Below the pieces are notes generated by a model. The model had not been told where the DNA came from. It searched no databases and saw only the letters and a program-made list of their open reading frames with translations. From Streptomyces globosus (lineage in GTDB: Bacteria; Actinomycetota; Actinomycetes; Streptomycetales; Streptomycetaceae), in assembly GCF_003325375.1 (NCBI RefSeq), contig NZ_CP030862.1:6019501-6083500 (forward strand): a stretch of DNA of 64,000 bases. Direction: 5' to 3'. The translations under genes and the position numbers were made by a program. Shown here piece by piece: positions 24,751-32,723 of this stretch. Numbering within the stretch: position 1 is the first letter of the stretch; every line of letters starts with the position of its first letter.

Positions 24751-24883
24751 TCCACCCGATCCGACTTGGTCCTGTACGCGGCTCATGCGGCTCCGGCGCC
24801 ACCCCTGCCGGCGAGCCCCTCCCCCTCCGCTGCCCCGCCACCACCGGGGAACAGGACCCCGTGACATCCGAAACGGAGCCGTC

Positions 24884-25885
24884 ATGCCGTCCGCGCACTC
24901 CCTCCCCGTCATCGATCTCTCCCAGGCCGACGACCCCGCCCTGCGGCCCGGGTTCCTGAAGGAACTCCACGGCGCCGCCCGGGACACCGGCTTCCTCCAC
25001 CTCACCGGGCACGGGATCTCCGAGGCGGAGAGCGCCCGCATACTGGACGTGACCAGGGCTTTCTTCGCCCTGCCCGAGGCCGACAGGCTCGCCGTCAGCA
25101 ATCTGCACTCGCCGCACTTCCGCGGCTACACCCGCATCGGCCACGAGCTGACGGGCGGCGCGTCCGACTGGCGCGACCAGCTCGACGTGGGCGCCGAGCG
25201 CCCCGCCCCGCAGCTGGGCCCGGACGACCCGGCCTACCTGTGGCTGGAGGGGCCCAACCAGTGGCCGGCCGCGCTGCCCGAGCTGCGGACCGTCGTCCTG
25301 GACTGGCAGAGCCGGCTCGCCGGGGTGGCGCACCGGCTCCTCCAGGAGCTGCTGGCCTCCATCGGCGCCCCGCACGACTTCTTCGACGCCGCCTTCGCGG
25401 ACCGCCCGCACCTGCACACCAAGCTGATCCGCTACCCCGGGTCCGCCCCGTCGGGCGCCGACCAGGGCGTCGGCGCGCACAAGGACTACGGGTTCCTGAC
25501 GCTGCTGCTCCAGGACTCGGTCGGCGGGCTGCAGGTCGTCAGGGACGGCGCGTACGTGGACGTGCCGCCGATGCCGGGGGCGTTCGTCGTGAACCTGGGC
25601 GAGCTGCTGGAGATCGCGACGGAGGGGTATCTGACGGCGACCGACCACCGGGTGGTGAGCCCGCCCGGCGCGGTGGAGCGGTTCTCCGTGCCGTTCTTCT
25701 ACAACCCGCGGCTCGACGCGGTCGTGGAGACGGTGCCGGGTGACTACCTGCGGTCCGCGCCGGGCCTCGTGCACGACGCGTCGAACCCGCTGCACGCGGA
25801 GTACGGGCGCAACGAGCTGAAGGGATGGGTGCGGGCGCACCGGGAGGTGGCCCGCCGCTGGCACCCGGAGCTCGTCGGCGCCTGA
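24884..25885 (+). CDS. 2-oxoglutarate/Fe(II)-dependent oxygenase, isopenicillin N synthase family
   Basis: 333 residues from ATG 24884. N-terminal DIOX_N domain (PVIDLSQADDPALRPGFLKELHGAARDTGFLHLTGHGI). The jelly roll has the iron triad His199, Asp201 (GAHKDYGF) and His255 (ATDHRVVSP), plus Arg266-x-Ser268 (ERFSVPFF) for the 2-oxoglutarate carboxylate. An oxidative enzyme acting on a small molecule; the substrate is not deducible. ACGGAG lies 5 nt upstream of the start. Preceded by the leader peptide, so expression may be attenuated. Confidence 0.93.
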   Translation: MPSAHSLPVIDLSQADDPALRPGFLKELHGAARDTGFLHLTGHGISEAESARILDVTRAFFALPEADRLAVSNLHSPHFRGYTRIGHELTGGASDWRDQLDVGAERPAPQLGPDDPAYLWLEGPNQWPAALPELRTVVLDWQSRLAGVAHRLLQELLASIGAPHDFFDAAFADRPHLHTKLIRYPGSAPSGADQGVGAHKDYGFLTLLLQDSVGGLQVVRDGAYVDVPPMPGAFVVNLGELLEIATEGYLTATDHRVVSPPGAVERFSVPFFYNPRLDAVVETVPGDYLRSAPGLVHDASNPLHAEYGRNELKGWVRAHREVARRWHPELVGA

Positions 25886-25903
25886 CCGGCGGCCCGGCGG
25901 CCC

Positions 25904-25979
25904 GCCGGGCGGGGCGGCCGCCGGGCGGGGCGGCCGCCGGGCGGGGCGGCCGCCGGGCGGGGCGGCCGCCGGGCGGGGC
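25904..25979. repeat. Tandem 16-bp GC repeat
   Basis: The unit GCCGGGCGGGGCGGCC occurs four times perfectly (25904-25967) and a fifth time partly, followed by two copies of a related 15-mer, GGCGGGGCGCCTCAG (about 25973-26003). It fills the gap between the convergent oxygenase and pkaB genes; its end overlaps the last pkaB codons. Repeated G runs could form quadruplexes, and copy number should vary by slippage. Confidence 0.9.
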
Positions 25980-25997
25980 GCCTCAGGGCGGGGCGCC

Positions 25998-27263
25998 TCA
26001 GGGCTTCGGCGGGGCCGAGTTCTTCGACGCCGGCGGCTGGGGGCCGTCGTCGCCGTCCGAGGAGGCCAGCCAGCCGCCGACCCCGACCGCGGCGGCGAGG
26101 GCGACCGCCCCGGCCGACAGCACGAGCCGCCTGCGGCGCACGGTGTCGGCCCGGTGCCGCGCCGACCCCGGCCGGTGCCCGCCCGCGGGCCGCGGCACCC
26201 GGGCGGTGCCGAGCGCGCCCCCGGCCAGCTCCTCGGGCCCGGGCACGCGCATCGAGGTGTGGGTGTCCCTGTTCGAGTCCGTCGCCGAGCCGGGCACCAG
26301 CGGGACGGCCCCGCGCCGCCGGGCGGGCGCCGCGGGCGCCTCGCGGGCCTGCTCCGGCTCGGGCTCGGCGTCGTCGGGCTCGTCCACGTCCAGCGGGGGC
26401 ATGCCCGCCAGCATCGGCAGCAGGTCCCGCAGGCGGGCGGACAGCTCGGAGGCGCGCAGCCGGGACGCCGGCCCCTTGGCCAGGCACTGGACGATCAGCT
26501 GCCACAGCTCCTCGGGAATGCCGGGCAGCGGCACCACGGTCTCGGTCACGTGGCGGCGCAGCACGGCGCCGGGGTGTCCGCCGCCGAACGGCGTGAACCC
26601 GGCGAGCAGCTCGTACAGCACGGTCGCGAGGGCGTATATGTCCACGGCCGCGCGCGGCGGCAGCCCCTCGACGATCTCCGGCGCCAGGTAGTCGGGGGTG
26701 CCGATGATCCGGGTCGCGGTGGCGGAGGCCCGCCCGCTCGCGCCCGCGGCGGCCCCGATCCGCTTCGGGGTGTCGATCAGCTTGGCGACGCCGAAGTCGG
26801 TGAGGAGGGCCGGGTGCGCCCCGCCGGGCCCGAGGGGGCCCTGCATGTCGAGGAGGACGTTCTCGGGCTTCACGTCGCGGTGGACGACCCCGGCGGCGTG
26901 TGCTGCGGCGAGCGCGTCGGCGACGTCGGCGGTGATCGCGACGGCCGCCTCGGGGGCGAGGCGGCGCTCCCGGTCGAGCCGGGTGCGCAGGTCCGTGCCG
27001 CGTACCAGGTCCATGACCAGGGCGAGGTCGTTGCCGTCGACGACGAGGTCGCGGACCGAGACGATGTGCGGGTGGTCCAGGCCGAGCAGCGCGCTGCGCT
27101 CCTGGACGAAGCGCCCGACCAGATCCTGGTCGGACGCGAGGTCCTCGCGCAGCAGCTTGACGGCGACGGGCCCGTCGGGCCCCTCGCCGAGCCACACCGT
27201 GCCCGCGCTTCCGCGCCCCAGGATCTGGTGCGCGGTGTACCGGCTGCCGATTTTCCGTGCCAC
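25998..27263 (-). CDS. pkaB: Serine/threonine protein kinase PkaB
   Basis: 421 residues from GTG 27263. Hanks-type kinase: glycine loop LGRGSAGTVW, Lys36 in VAVKLL, catalytic HRDVKPEN (Asp130), DFG at 156-158, GTPDYLAPE activation segment. After the kinase domain (about residue 275) comes an acidic/Pro linker and one membrane helix (RLVLSAGAVALAAAVGVGGWL), leaving a short external tail without PASTA domains. Length and position next to the longer kinase match Streptomyces PkaB. Target proteins unknown; the FHA protein nearby is a candidate. Confidence 0.92.
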   Translation of the reverse strand: MARKIGSRYTAHQILGRGSAGTVWLGEGPDGPVAVKLLREDLASDQDLVGRFVQERSALLGLDHPHIVSVRDLVVDGNDLALVMDLVRGTDLRTRLDRERRLAPEAAVAITADVADALAAAHAAGVVHRDVKPENVLLDMQGPLGPGGAHPALLTDFGVAKLIDTPKRIGAAAGASGRASATATRIIGTPDYLAPEIVEGLPPRAAVDIYALATVLYELLAGFTPFGGGHPGAVLRRHVTETVVPLPGIPEELWQLIVQCLAKGPASRLRASELSARLRDLLPMLAGMPPLDVDEPDDAEPEPEQAREAPAAPARRRGAVPLVPGSATDSNRDTHTSMRVPGPEELAGGALGTARVPRPAGGHRPGSARHRADTVRRRRLVLSAGAVALAAAVGVGGWLASSDGDDGPQPPASKNSAPPKP

Positions 27264-27413
27264 GACTGCTCCCTCAGCGGCTGGCGTACGGCACCAAAGC
27301 TATGCGGTCGCGCGGGCGCCCGGCGCCGCGGAACACGGTGACCTTCACTTCTGCGGGCGAAATCACGTCCTGGATGTCGACAAATCCACGAAGTCGGGGC
27401 TCCGCGGGCCCGT

Positions 27414-29225
27414 TCAGGGGGTGCCCGCGCCCGTTCCGCTGCCCGTGCCCGCGGCGTCGCCGAGGGAGGTGACCCAGTCGACGATGCCCGTGCCCCAGCT
27501 CCAGAGCTGGTCGAACCAGCCCTTGCCGGTGCCGATCCACGACTGGAGCGGGGTGAGCTCCCAGACCAGCCAGCCCGCGACGACGAAGACCAGGATCATG
27601 ACCAGGCAGCCCTTGAGGCAGCCGAGGCCGGGGATCCGGATCGGGTTCGCGCTGCGGCGGCGCGGCTCGCGGGGCTCCCGGGGCTCGCGGGCGGGCCGCT
27701 GCGGCGGAGGGGCCTGCGGCGGCTGCTGCGGGGCCTGGGGCTGCCGGTACGGCTGGGCCTGCGGCGCCGGCTGCTGCTGGTAGGGCTGCGGCGGCGGGGG
27801 CGCCTGCTGCGGCTGCGGGTAGTACGGCTGCTGCGGCGGCTGCTGGTACTGGGGCGCCTGGGGGTGCTGCTGCTGCGGGTACTGCGGCGGCGCCTGGCGG
27901 TACTGCGGGGGCTGCTGCGGCCGCTGGGGCCGCTGCTGCGGAGGCGGCGGCGGGGGCGCCTGGCGCTGGGGCCGGCGGCGCAGCGGGTCCTCGCTCGGGT
28001 CGAGGTAGTGCACCTGCGTCTGCTCGTTGCGGTCCCGGGCGGCGCGCATCTGCGTCTGCCAGGGGTGCGGCTGGTCCGGCCGCTCCACGGGCGGCATGAC
28101 CGAGGTGGCGGCCGCCTCCGGAACGCCGTCGCCGGGGCCGCCCGTGCCGGGCAGCACGGTCGTGGCGTCGGCGGCGCCGACGGGCGGCAGCACGCTCGTC
28201 ATCGCGTTGGGGTCGTACGCGCCCTCGGGCCCGGCGGCGGCCCTGCCGGGCAGCACCTGCGTGGCGTCCGCGGCGCCGGGGGCGGCCGCGGGGGCCTCGG
28301 GGACGGGCGCGGGCGAGGGGTCGGGGGCGAGCAGCGCGCCGACGCCGAGGGCGGCCTCGACCTCGGCGGGGGCGCTGTGGACGCCGATGCCGGAGGCGAC
28401 GACGCGCAGCCCGCGGGCCAGGTTCTCGGCGCTGGGGCGCTCGCCCGGCTCCTTGCGCAGGCAGCGCTCGATGACGATCCACAGCGGCTCGGGCAGGCTC
28501 GGCGGGCGCTGCGGGTCCTCGCTGAGGTGGCGGTGGAGGACTTCGAGCGCGGTGGCGCCGGCGAACGGCGGGCGCCCGGTGACGAGTTCGTACAGCAGGA
28601 TGCCGGCGCCGTAGATGTCGACGGCGGAGGTCTGCGGGCGGCCCTCGGCGGATTCGGGGGCGACGTAGGCGGGGGTGCCGACGAACTCGTGGGTGCGGGT
28701 CAGGCCCGGGGAGTCGGCGAGGCGGGCGATGCCGAAGTCGGTGAGCATCGGCTTCATGCGGCCGTCGCCCTCGTCGAGCAGGACGTTCGCGGGCTTGAGG
28801 TCGCGGTGGACGACGCCGTCGGCGTGGCTGGCGGCGAGCGCGTCGGCGATCTGGGCGGTCAGCAGGGCCGCGGCGACCGGGGTGAAGGGGCCGTTCTCCC
28901 GGATGTAGCGGTGCAGGTCCGGGCCTTCGACGAGGTCCATGACGAGTGCGAGGAGGTCGCCCTCGACGACGAGGTCGCGGGTGCGGACGATGTTGGGGTG
29001 GGTCAGGCGCAGCAGGACGGAGCGCTCCCGCAGGAAGCGCATGACGATGTCCGGGTCCTGGGCCAGCTCCTCCTTGAGGACCTTGATGGCCAGGGTCTCG
29101 CCCGGCCGGCCGGCCACGGCGGCCTCGGCGCCGGCGGTCTCGCGCTGGCGGGCTCGCCAGACGGTGCCCGTGGCGCCGCGCCCGAGCGGCTCCTCGAGCA
29201 AGTACTTGCTGCCGACTGGCCGCAC
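27414..29225 (-). CDS. pkaA: Serine/threonine protein kinase PkaA
   Basis: 603 residues from GTG 29225 (AGGGAG upstream; homologues begin MRPVGSKYLL). ATG 29261 would add 12 residues. Kinase domain: Lys48 in LAIKVL, HRDLKPAN with Asp142, DFG 163-165, GTPAYVAPE. A long linker follows with three repeats of the type TQVLP, TSVLPP, TTVLP and TSVMPP (possible Thr phosphosites), then a Gln/Pro/Tyr-rich stretch of about 130 residues, then one membrane helix (GCLVMILVFVVAGWLVW) and a short outside tail. It is divergent from the FHA-FtsK gene and 150 bp upstream of pkaB. Confidence 0.93.
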   Translation of the reverse strand: MRPVGSKYLLEEPLGRGATGTVWRARQRETAGAEAAVAGRPGETLAIKVLKEELAQDPDIVMRFLRERSVLLRLTHPNIVRTRDLVVEGDLLALVMDLVEGPDLHRYIRENGPFTPVAAALLTAQIADALAASHADGVVHRDLKPANVLLDEGDGRMKPMLTDFGIARLADSPGLTRTHEFVGTPAYVAPESAEGRPQTSAVDIYGAGILLYELVTGRPPFAGATALEVLHRHLSEDPQRPPSLPEPLWIVIERCLRKEPGERPSAENLARGLRVVASGIGVHSAPAEVEAALGVGALLAPDPSPAPVPEAPAAAPGAADATQVLPGRAAAGPEGAYDPNAMTSVLPPVGAADATTVLPGTGGPGDGVPEAAATSVMPPVERPDQPHPWQTQMRAARDRNEQTQVHYLDPSEDPLRRRPQRQAPPPPPPQQRPQRPQQPPQYRQAPPQYPQQQHPQAPQYQQPPQQPYYPQPQQAPPPPQPYQQQPAPQAQPYRQPQAPQQPPQAPPPQRPAREPREPREPRRRSANPIRIPGLGCLKGCLVMILVFVVAGWLVWELTPLQSWIGTGKGWFDQLWSWGTGIVDWVTSLGDAAGTGSGTGAGTP

Positions 29226-29671
29226 GTCTCGCGCTCCCTGCTGTCGTGGTGGGTGGTGCATGTCGTTCGGTTTTGCGGCCCACTCTAGGGGGTGTCCTCC
29301 GCAAAGACGCCGGACGACGGCGGTTGGTTGCCGTACATATGTACGAAGTGTGATGTTCGCGGCGTATGCCGGAGGCGATTTTCCGCAGCGGGGAGCCGCT
29401 CTCCTCGGGTTTCCCCGGGGAGGGCGTCCGCATGTGTGCACCCCTTGCACCGGACCCCGGTCATTCAAGATCATTTATCGGCGGGTGCCGGGCGTGTTGT
29501 CCGCAACAGGTGCGAGGATGCACCCGTGCGGAAGCGGGGGCGGGGAGCCCGCGCTCCCGCGCAGACCTGACCGGACGACGCGCCGTGCCGGGTGGGGGGC
29601 CGGGCGGGCTCGTCCGCCGTCCCCGCCGGGCGCACGCACCGCGCACCGCGCAGAAGGGACCGCTGACGGCG
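29226..29671. other. Divergent intergenic region pkaA / FHA-FtsK gene
   Basis: 446 bp. For pkaA, TAGAGT on the minus strand (29282-29287) is a likely -10, giving a leader of about 50 nt. The 29290-29370 stretch is less GC-rich and holds the palindrome at 29333-29344. I find no clear promoter for the FHA gene and no small gene. Confidence 0.45.
29333..29344. promoter_or_regulatory. 12-bp palindrome GTACATATGTAC
   Basis: Perfect palindrome, AT-rich against the local base composition, located about 50 nt upstream of the likely pkaA transcription start. A candidate regulator binding site; no known motif recognised. Confidence 0.35.
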
Positions 29672-32587
29672 ATGCAGATCCGGCTGACCGTCCTCGGGTC
29701 GCGCAGCGGCCACCAGACCGTGCCCGCCGGCTGTGACGTCCTCGTCACCGCGCCCGCCGGAACGCCGCTCTCCGCGGTCGCCTCCGGGCTCGCCGCGACC
29801 GTCGGCGGCCCCGACACCGGCGGCACGGCGGTCCTGTACGCGGGCGAGCGCCGCCTCGACCCGCAGCGCCACGTCCTGGGCGAGCCGCCGCTCGTCGACG
29901 GCGCCGTCCTGGGCCTGCACGGCCCCGTCCCGGACGCCGCCCCCGACGCTGCGGAGGGCGCCCAGCTGCACGTGGTGGCCGGGCCCGACGCGGGCGGGGT
30001 GCACCTGCTGCACCCGGGCATGATCCGGATCGGGCGCTCGGCCGACGCCGACGTCCCCCTGGACGACCCGGACGTCTCGCGGCTGCACTGCACGGTCACG
30101 GTCCTGCCGGACGGCCGCGTCGCCGTGGCGGACCTGGACTCGACGAACGGGACGACCCTCGACGGCGCCGAGGTCGGGCGCCGTCCCGTGCCGCTGGCGC
30201 CGGGCGCGCTCCTGCGGATCGGGGAGTCCACCCTGCGGCTGGCGGAGGGGGCGGCGCCGCCGCTGCCCGTGGTCCCCGACCTGGAGGGCCACCTCCGCCC
30301 CGCCGGACCCGCGTTTTCCGCGGGGCCCGCCGCGCCTGCCCCGGCCGGCCACCGCACCGCCGCGCCGGCGCCCGCGCAGCCTTCCGGCCCCGCGCACCCC
30401 GCCGCACAGCCCGTCCCTGCCGTCCCGGCCGCCCCTCCCGCGCCGCCCGCCGCGCCGCCCGCCGCCGGGCCGGCCTCGGCCCCCCGGCGCCCCCTCGGCG
30501 GCCTCGGCGCCTGGGCCCGCAAGTGGGTGCGCGGCGAGGAGGAGCCCGCGGAGCACGCCCCGGCCGGGCCGCCCGCCCCCGCCGTGCCCGACGCCGACGA
30601 CCCCGCCGGCCTGCTGCTGGCCGCCCTCGGGCCCACCGCGCGGCTGTGGTCCCGTCCGCCCGGCCGCCTCGACGTCGGCCTCGGCGCCGGGAGCCGCGTC
30701 GCCCTCCAGGACTGCGGCTCCCTCGCCCTCGCCGGGCCGCGCACCCGCCTCGCGGGGGTCGCCCGCTCCGTCGTGGCCCAGCTCGCCGCCCTGCACGCGC
30801 CCGCGCAGCTGGAGATCGTCCTGATCAGCGCCGACCGGGCCCGCACCGTCGTCCAGCGGCGCGAGGAGTGGGGCTGGCTGGGCTGGCTCCCCCATGTCCG
30901 CCCCGCGCACGGCCAGGACTGCCGGCTCCTCCTCGCCTACGACCGCGACCAGGCCGCCGCCCGCACCGGCGAGCTGACCCGCCGCCTCGGCGCCGGGCCG
31001 CTCGGCGCCGACTGGGCCGCCGCCGACCCCTCCCTCGTCCGCGAGGCGGCAGCCGCGCACACCGGCCCCCGCACCCTGCTCGTCGTCGACGGCGACCCCG
31101 GCACCGCCGCCCTGCGCGACCTGACCGGCCGCCTCGCCTCGCACGGCGCGGCCGCCGGGATCCACGTCCTCGTCCTGGCGGAGACGCCCCCCGCGACGCC
31201 CGCCTCCCCGCTCGCCGAGACGTACGAGGCGGCCTGCGCGGCCGCCCCCGCCTTCCGGGACTGCGGCGCCGCCGCCCTCCTCAGCGGCGACGTGGCCACG
31301 GCGGTGCGGACCTTCGCCATCGCCGGCGGCCGGCCGTGCCCGCCCGGCACGACCGCAACCGCGGACGCCGTGTCCGCCGCGTGGGCCGAGCGGTTCGCCC
31401 GCGCGCTCGCCCCGCTGAAGGCCGAGCCGGCCGGCGGGAAGCCGCAGCGGCCGACCGCCGCGGCCCTCCCCGCCGCCGCGCGGCTGCTCGACGAGCTGGG
31501 GCTGGCCCGGGCCACCCCGGCGTCCCTGATGGCCCGCTGGGCCGAGGCCACCGAGCAGGGGCAGGGCGTCGGCGGGCTGGTCGAGCTCGTCCTCGGCAGC
31601 GGGCAGGCCGGGCCGGTCGGGGCCGAGCTGGTCCACGACGGACCGCACCTGCTCGTCACCGGCCCCGCAGGCAGCGGCCGTACGGAGCTGCTGCGCTCGG
31701 CGGCCGCCTCGCTGGCCGCGGCCGCCCGGCCGGACCGGCTCGGCCTGGTCCTGGTCGACGGGGCCGGCGGCGAACGCGGCGACGGCCTCGCCCCGGCCGC
31801 CGAACTCCCCCACGCCTGCGCCCACCTGGTGGCCTCCGACCCGGTCCGGATGCGCGAGTTCGCCCAGGCCCTCGGCGGCGAGCTGAAGCGGCGCGCCGAG
31901 CTGCTGGAGGGCGTCCCCTTCGCCGAGTGGCACGCCCGCCGCGAGGTGTCCGACCGGATGGTCGCCCCGCGCCGGCCCGCCCCGGGCGAGCAGCTCGGCG
32001 GCGACCTGGACCCGCCGCGGACCGGGACGCTCCGGCTGCGCGCCTCCGCCGTGCGCACCGGGCCCGCCCCCGGCCCCGGCCCGCTGCCCCGCCTCGTGGT
32101 CCTGGTCGACGACTACGACGCCCTGGTCGCGCCGGCCCTGGGCAGCGCGGGCCGCCCCGCCGCCGGCTCGGTAGTCCGCGCGCTGGAGGCCGTGGCACGC
32201 GACGGGGCGGCCCTCGGCGTGCACCTGGTGGCCTCCACGGCCCGCCCGGAGCTCACGGCCGACACCGAGCTCGTACGCGGCAACCCGCTGCGGGTCGAGC
32301 TGGAGCCGCCCGACCGGCCCGGGCCGGGCCGCGGGCGGCTGCACGGCGCCGACGGGCGGCCGGTGCCGTTCCAGGGCGGCCGGGTGACCGGCCGGATCCC
32401 GCGGACGGCGACGCAGCGGCCGACCGTCGTCCCCCTGGAATGGGACCGGATGGGTGATCCGCCCGCCCGCCGGCCGGTGCGCGAGCTCGGCAACGGCCCC
32501 ACTGACCTCGCGCTGCTGGCCAGCGCCCTGGACCGGGCCTCGCACCTGGTCTCGGCGGCGCCCGTGCCCTTCCCGGCCGCGCCCTGA
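29672..32587 (+). CDS. FHA domain and FtsK/SpoIIIE ATPase fusion protein
   Basis: 971 residues from ATG 29672. Residues 1-85 look like a ubiquitin-like YukD-type fold (MQIRLTVLGSRSGHQTVPAG). Residues about 98-195 are an FHA domain with the phosphothreonine residues in GRS (121-123), SRLH (136-139) and DSTNG (156-160). A Pro/Ala linker (about 205-300) leads to a degenerate and then a functional FtsK-type ATPase with Walker A GPAGSGRTE near 663-671 and Walker B LVVLVDDYDAL. The layout resembles EssC/EccC motors of type VII secretion, but no WXG100 or EccB/D genes are near. FHA next to two Ser/Thr kinases suggests it is bound or regulated by kinase phosphorylation. Confidence 0.88.
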   Translation: MQIRLTVLGSRSGHQTVPAGCDVLVTAPAGTPLSAVASGLAATVGGPDTGGTAVLYAGERRLDPQRHVLGEPPLVDGAVLGLHGPVPDAAPDAAEGAQLHVVAGPDAGGVHLLHPGMIRIGRSADADVPLDDPDVSRLHCTVTVLPDGRVAVADLDSTNGTTLDGAEVGRRPVPLAPGALLRIGESTLRLAEGAAPPLPVVPDLEGHLRPAGPAFSAGPAAPAPAGHRTAAPAPAQPSGPAHPAAQPVPAVPAAPPAPPAAPPAAGPASAPRRPLGGLGAWARKWVRGEEEPAEHAPAGPPAPAVPDADDPAGLLLAALGPTARLWSRPPGRLDVGLGAGSRVALQDCGSLALAGPRTRLAGVARSVVAQLAALHAPAQLEIVLISADRARTVVQRREEWGWLGWLPHVRPAHGQDCRLLLAYDRDQAAARTGELTRRLGAGPLGADWAAADPSLVREAAAAHTGPRTLLVVDGDPGTAALRDLTGRLASHGAAAGIHVLVLAETPPATPASPLAETYEAACAAAPAFRDCGAAALLSGDVATAVRTFAIAGGRPCPPGTTATADAVSAAWAERFARALAPLKAEPAGGKPQRPTAAALPAAARLLDELGLARATPASLMARWAEATEQGQGVGGLVELVLGSGQAGPVGAELVHDGPHLLVTGPAGSGRTELLRSAAASLAAAARPDRLGLVLVDGAGGERGDGLAPAAELPHACAHLVASDPVRMREFAQALGGELKRRAELLEGVPFAEWHARREVSDRMVAPRRPAPGEQLGGDLDPPRTGTLRLRASAVRTGPAPGPGPLPRLVVLVDDYDALVAPALGSAGRPAAGSVVRALEAVARDGAALGVHLVASTARPELTADTELVRGNPLRVELEPPDRPGPGRGRLHGADGRPVPFQGGRVTGRIPRTATQRPTVVPLEWDRMGDPPARRPVRELGNGPTDLALLASALDRASHLVSAAPVPFPAAP

Positions 32588-32593
32588 CCCCGG

Positions 32594-32621
32594 CCGGGCC
32601 GCGGCACCTCCCGCGGCCCGG
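32594..32621 (+). terminator. Terminator of the FHA-FtsK gene
   Basis: CCGGGCCGCGG (32594-32604) and CCGCGGCCCGG (32611-32621), an 11-bp perfect stem with loop CACCTC, 7 nt past the stop. Confidence 0.75.
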
Positions 32622-32656
32622 GCCCCGTACGGCGGAGTGCGCGCGGGGAGGCGGTA

Positions 32657-32685
32657 TTGCGGGGCGCGCGGCTCGGGCGTAGACC
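32657..32685 (+). promoter_or_regulatory. Promoter of the ABC importer operon
   Basis: TTGCGG (32657-32662), 17-nt spacer, TAGACC (32680-32685). It fits vegetative sigma (HrdB) promoters of Streptomyces and gives a leader of about 32 nt before the ATG at 32724. Confidence 0.55.
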
Positions 32686-32723
32686 TGTGGGTCAGGTCAC
32701 ACCACGGGAATCGGGGGCAGACC

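Noticed and set aside
25904..26003. CRISPR array
   Set aside because: Units are contiguous without spacers, so it is a simple tandem repeat.
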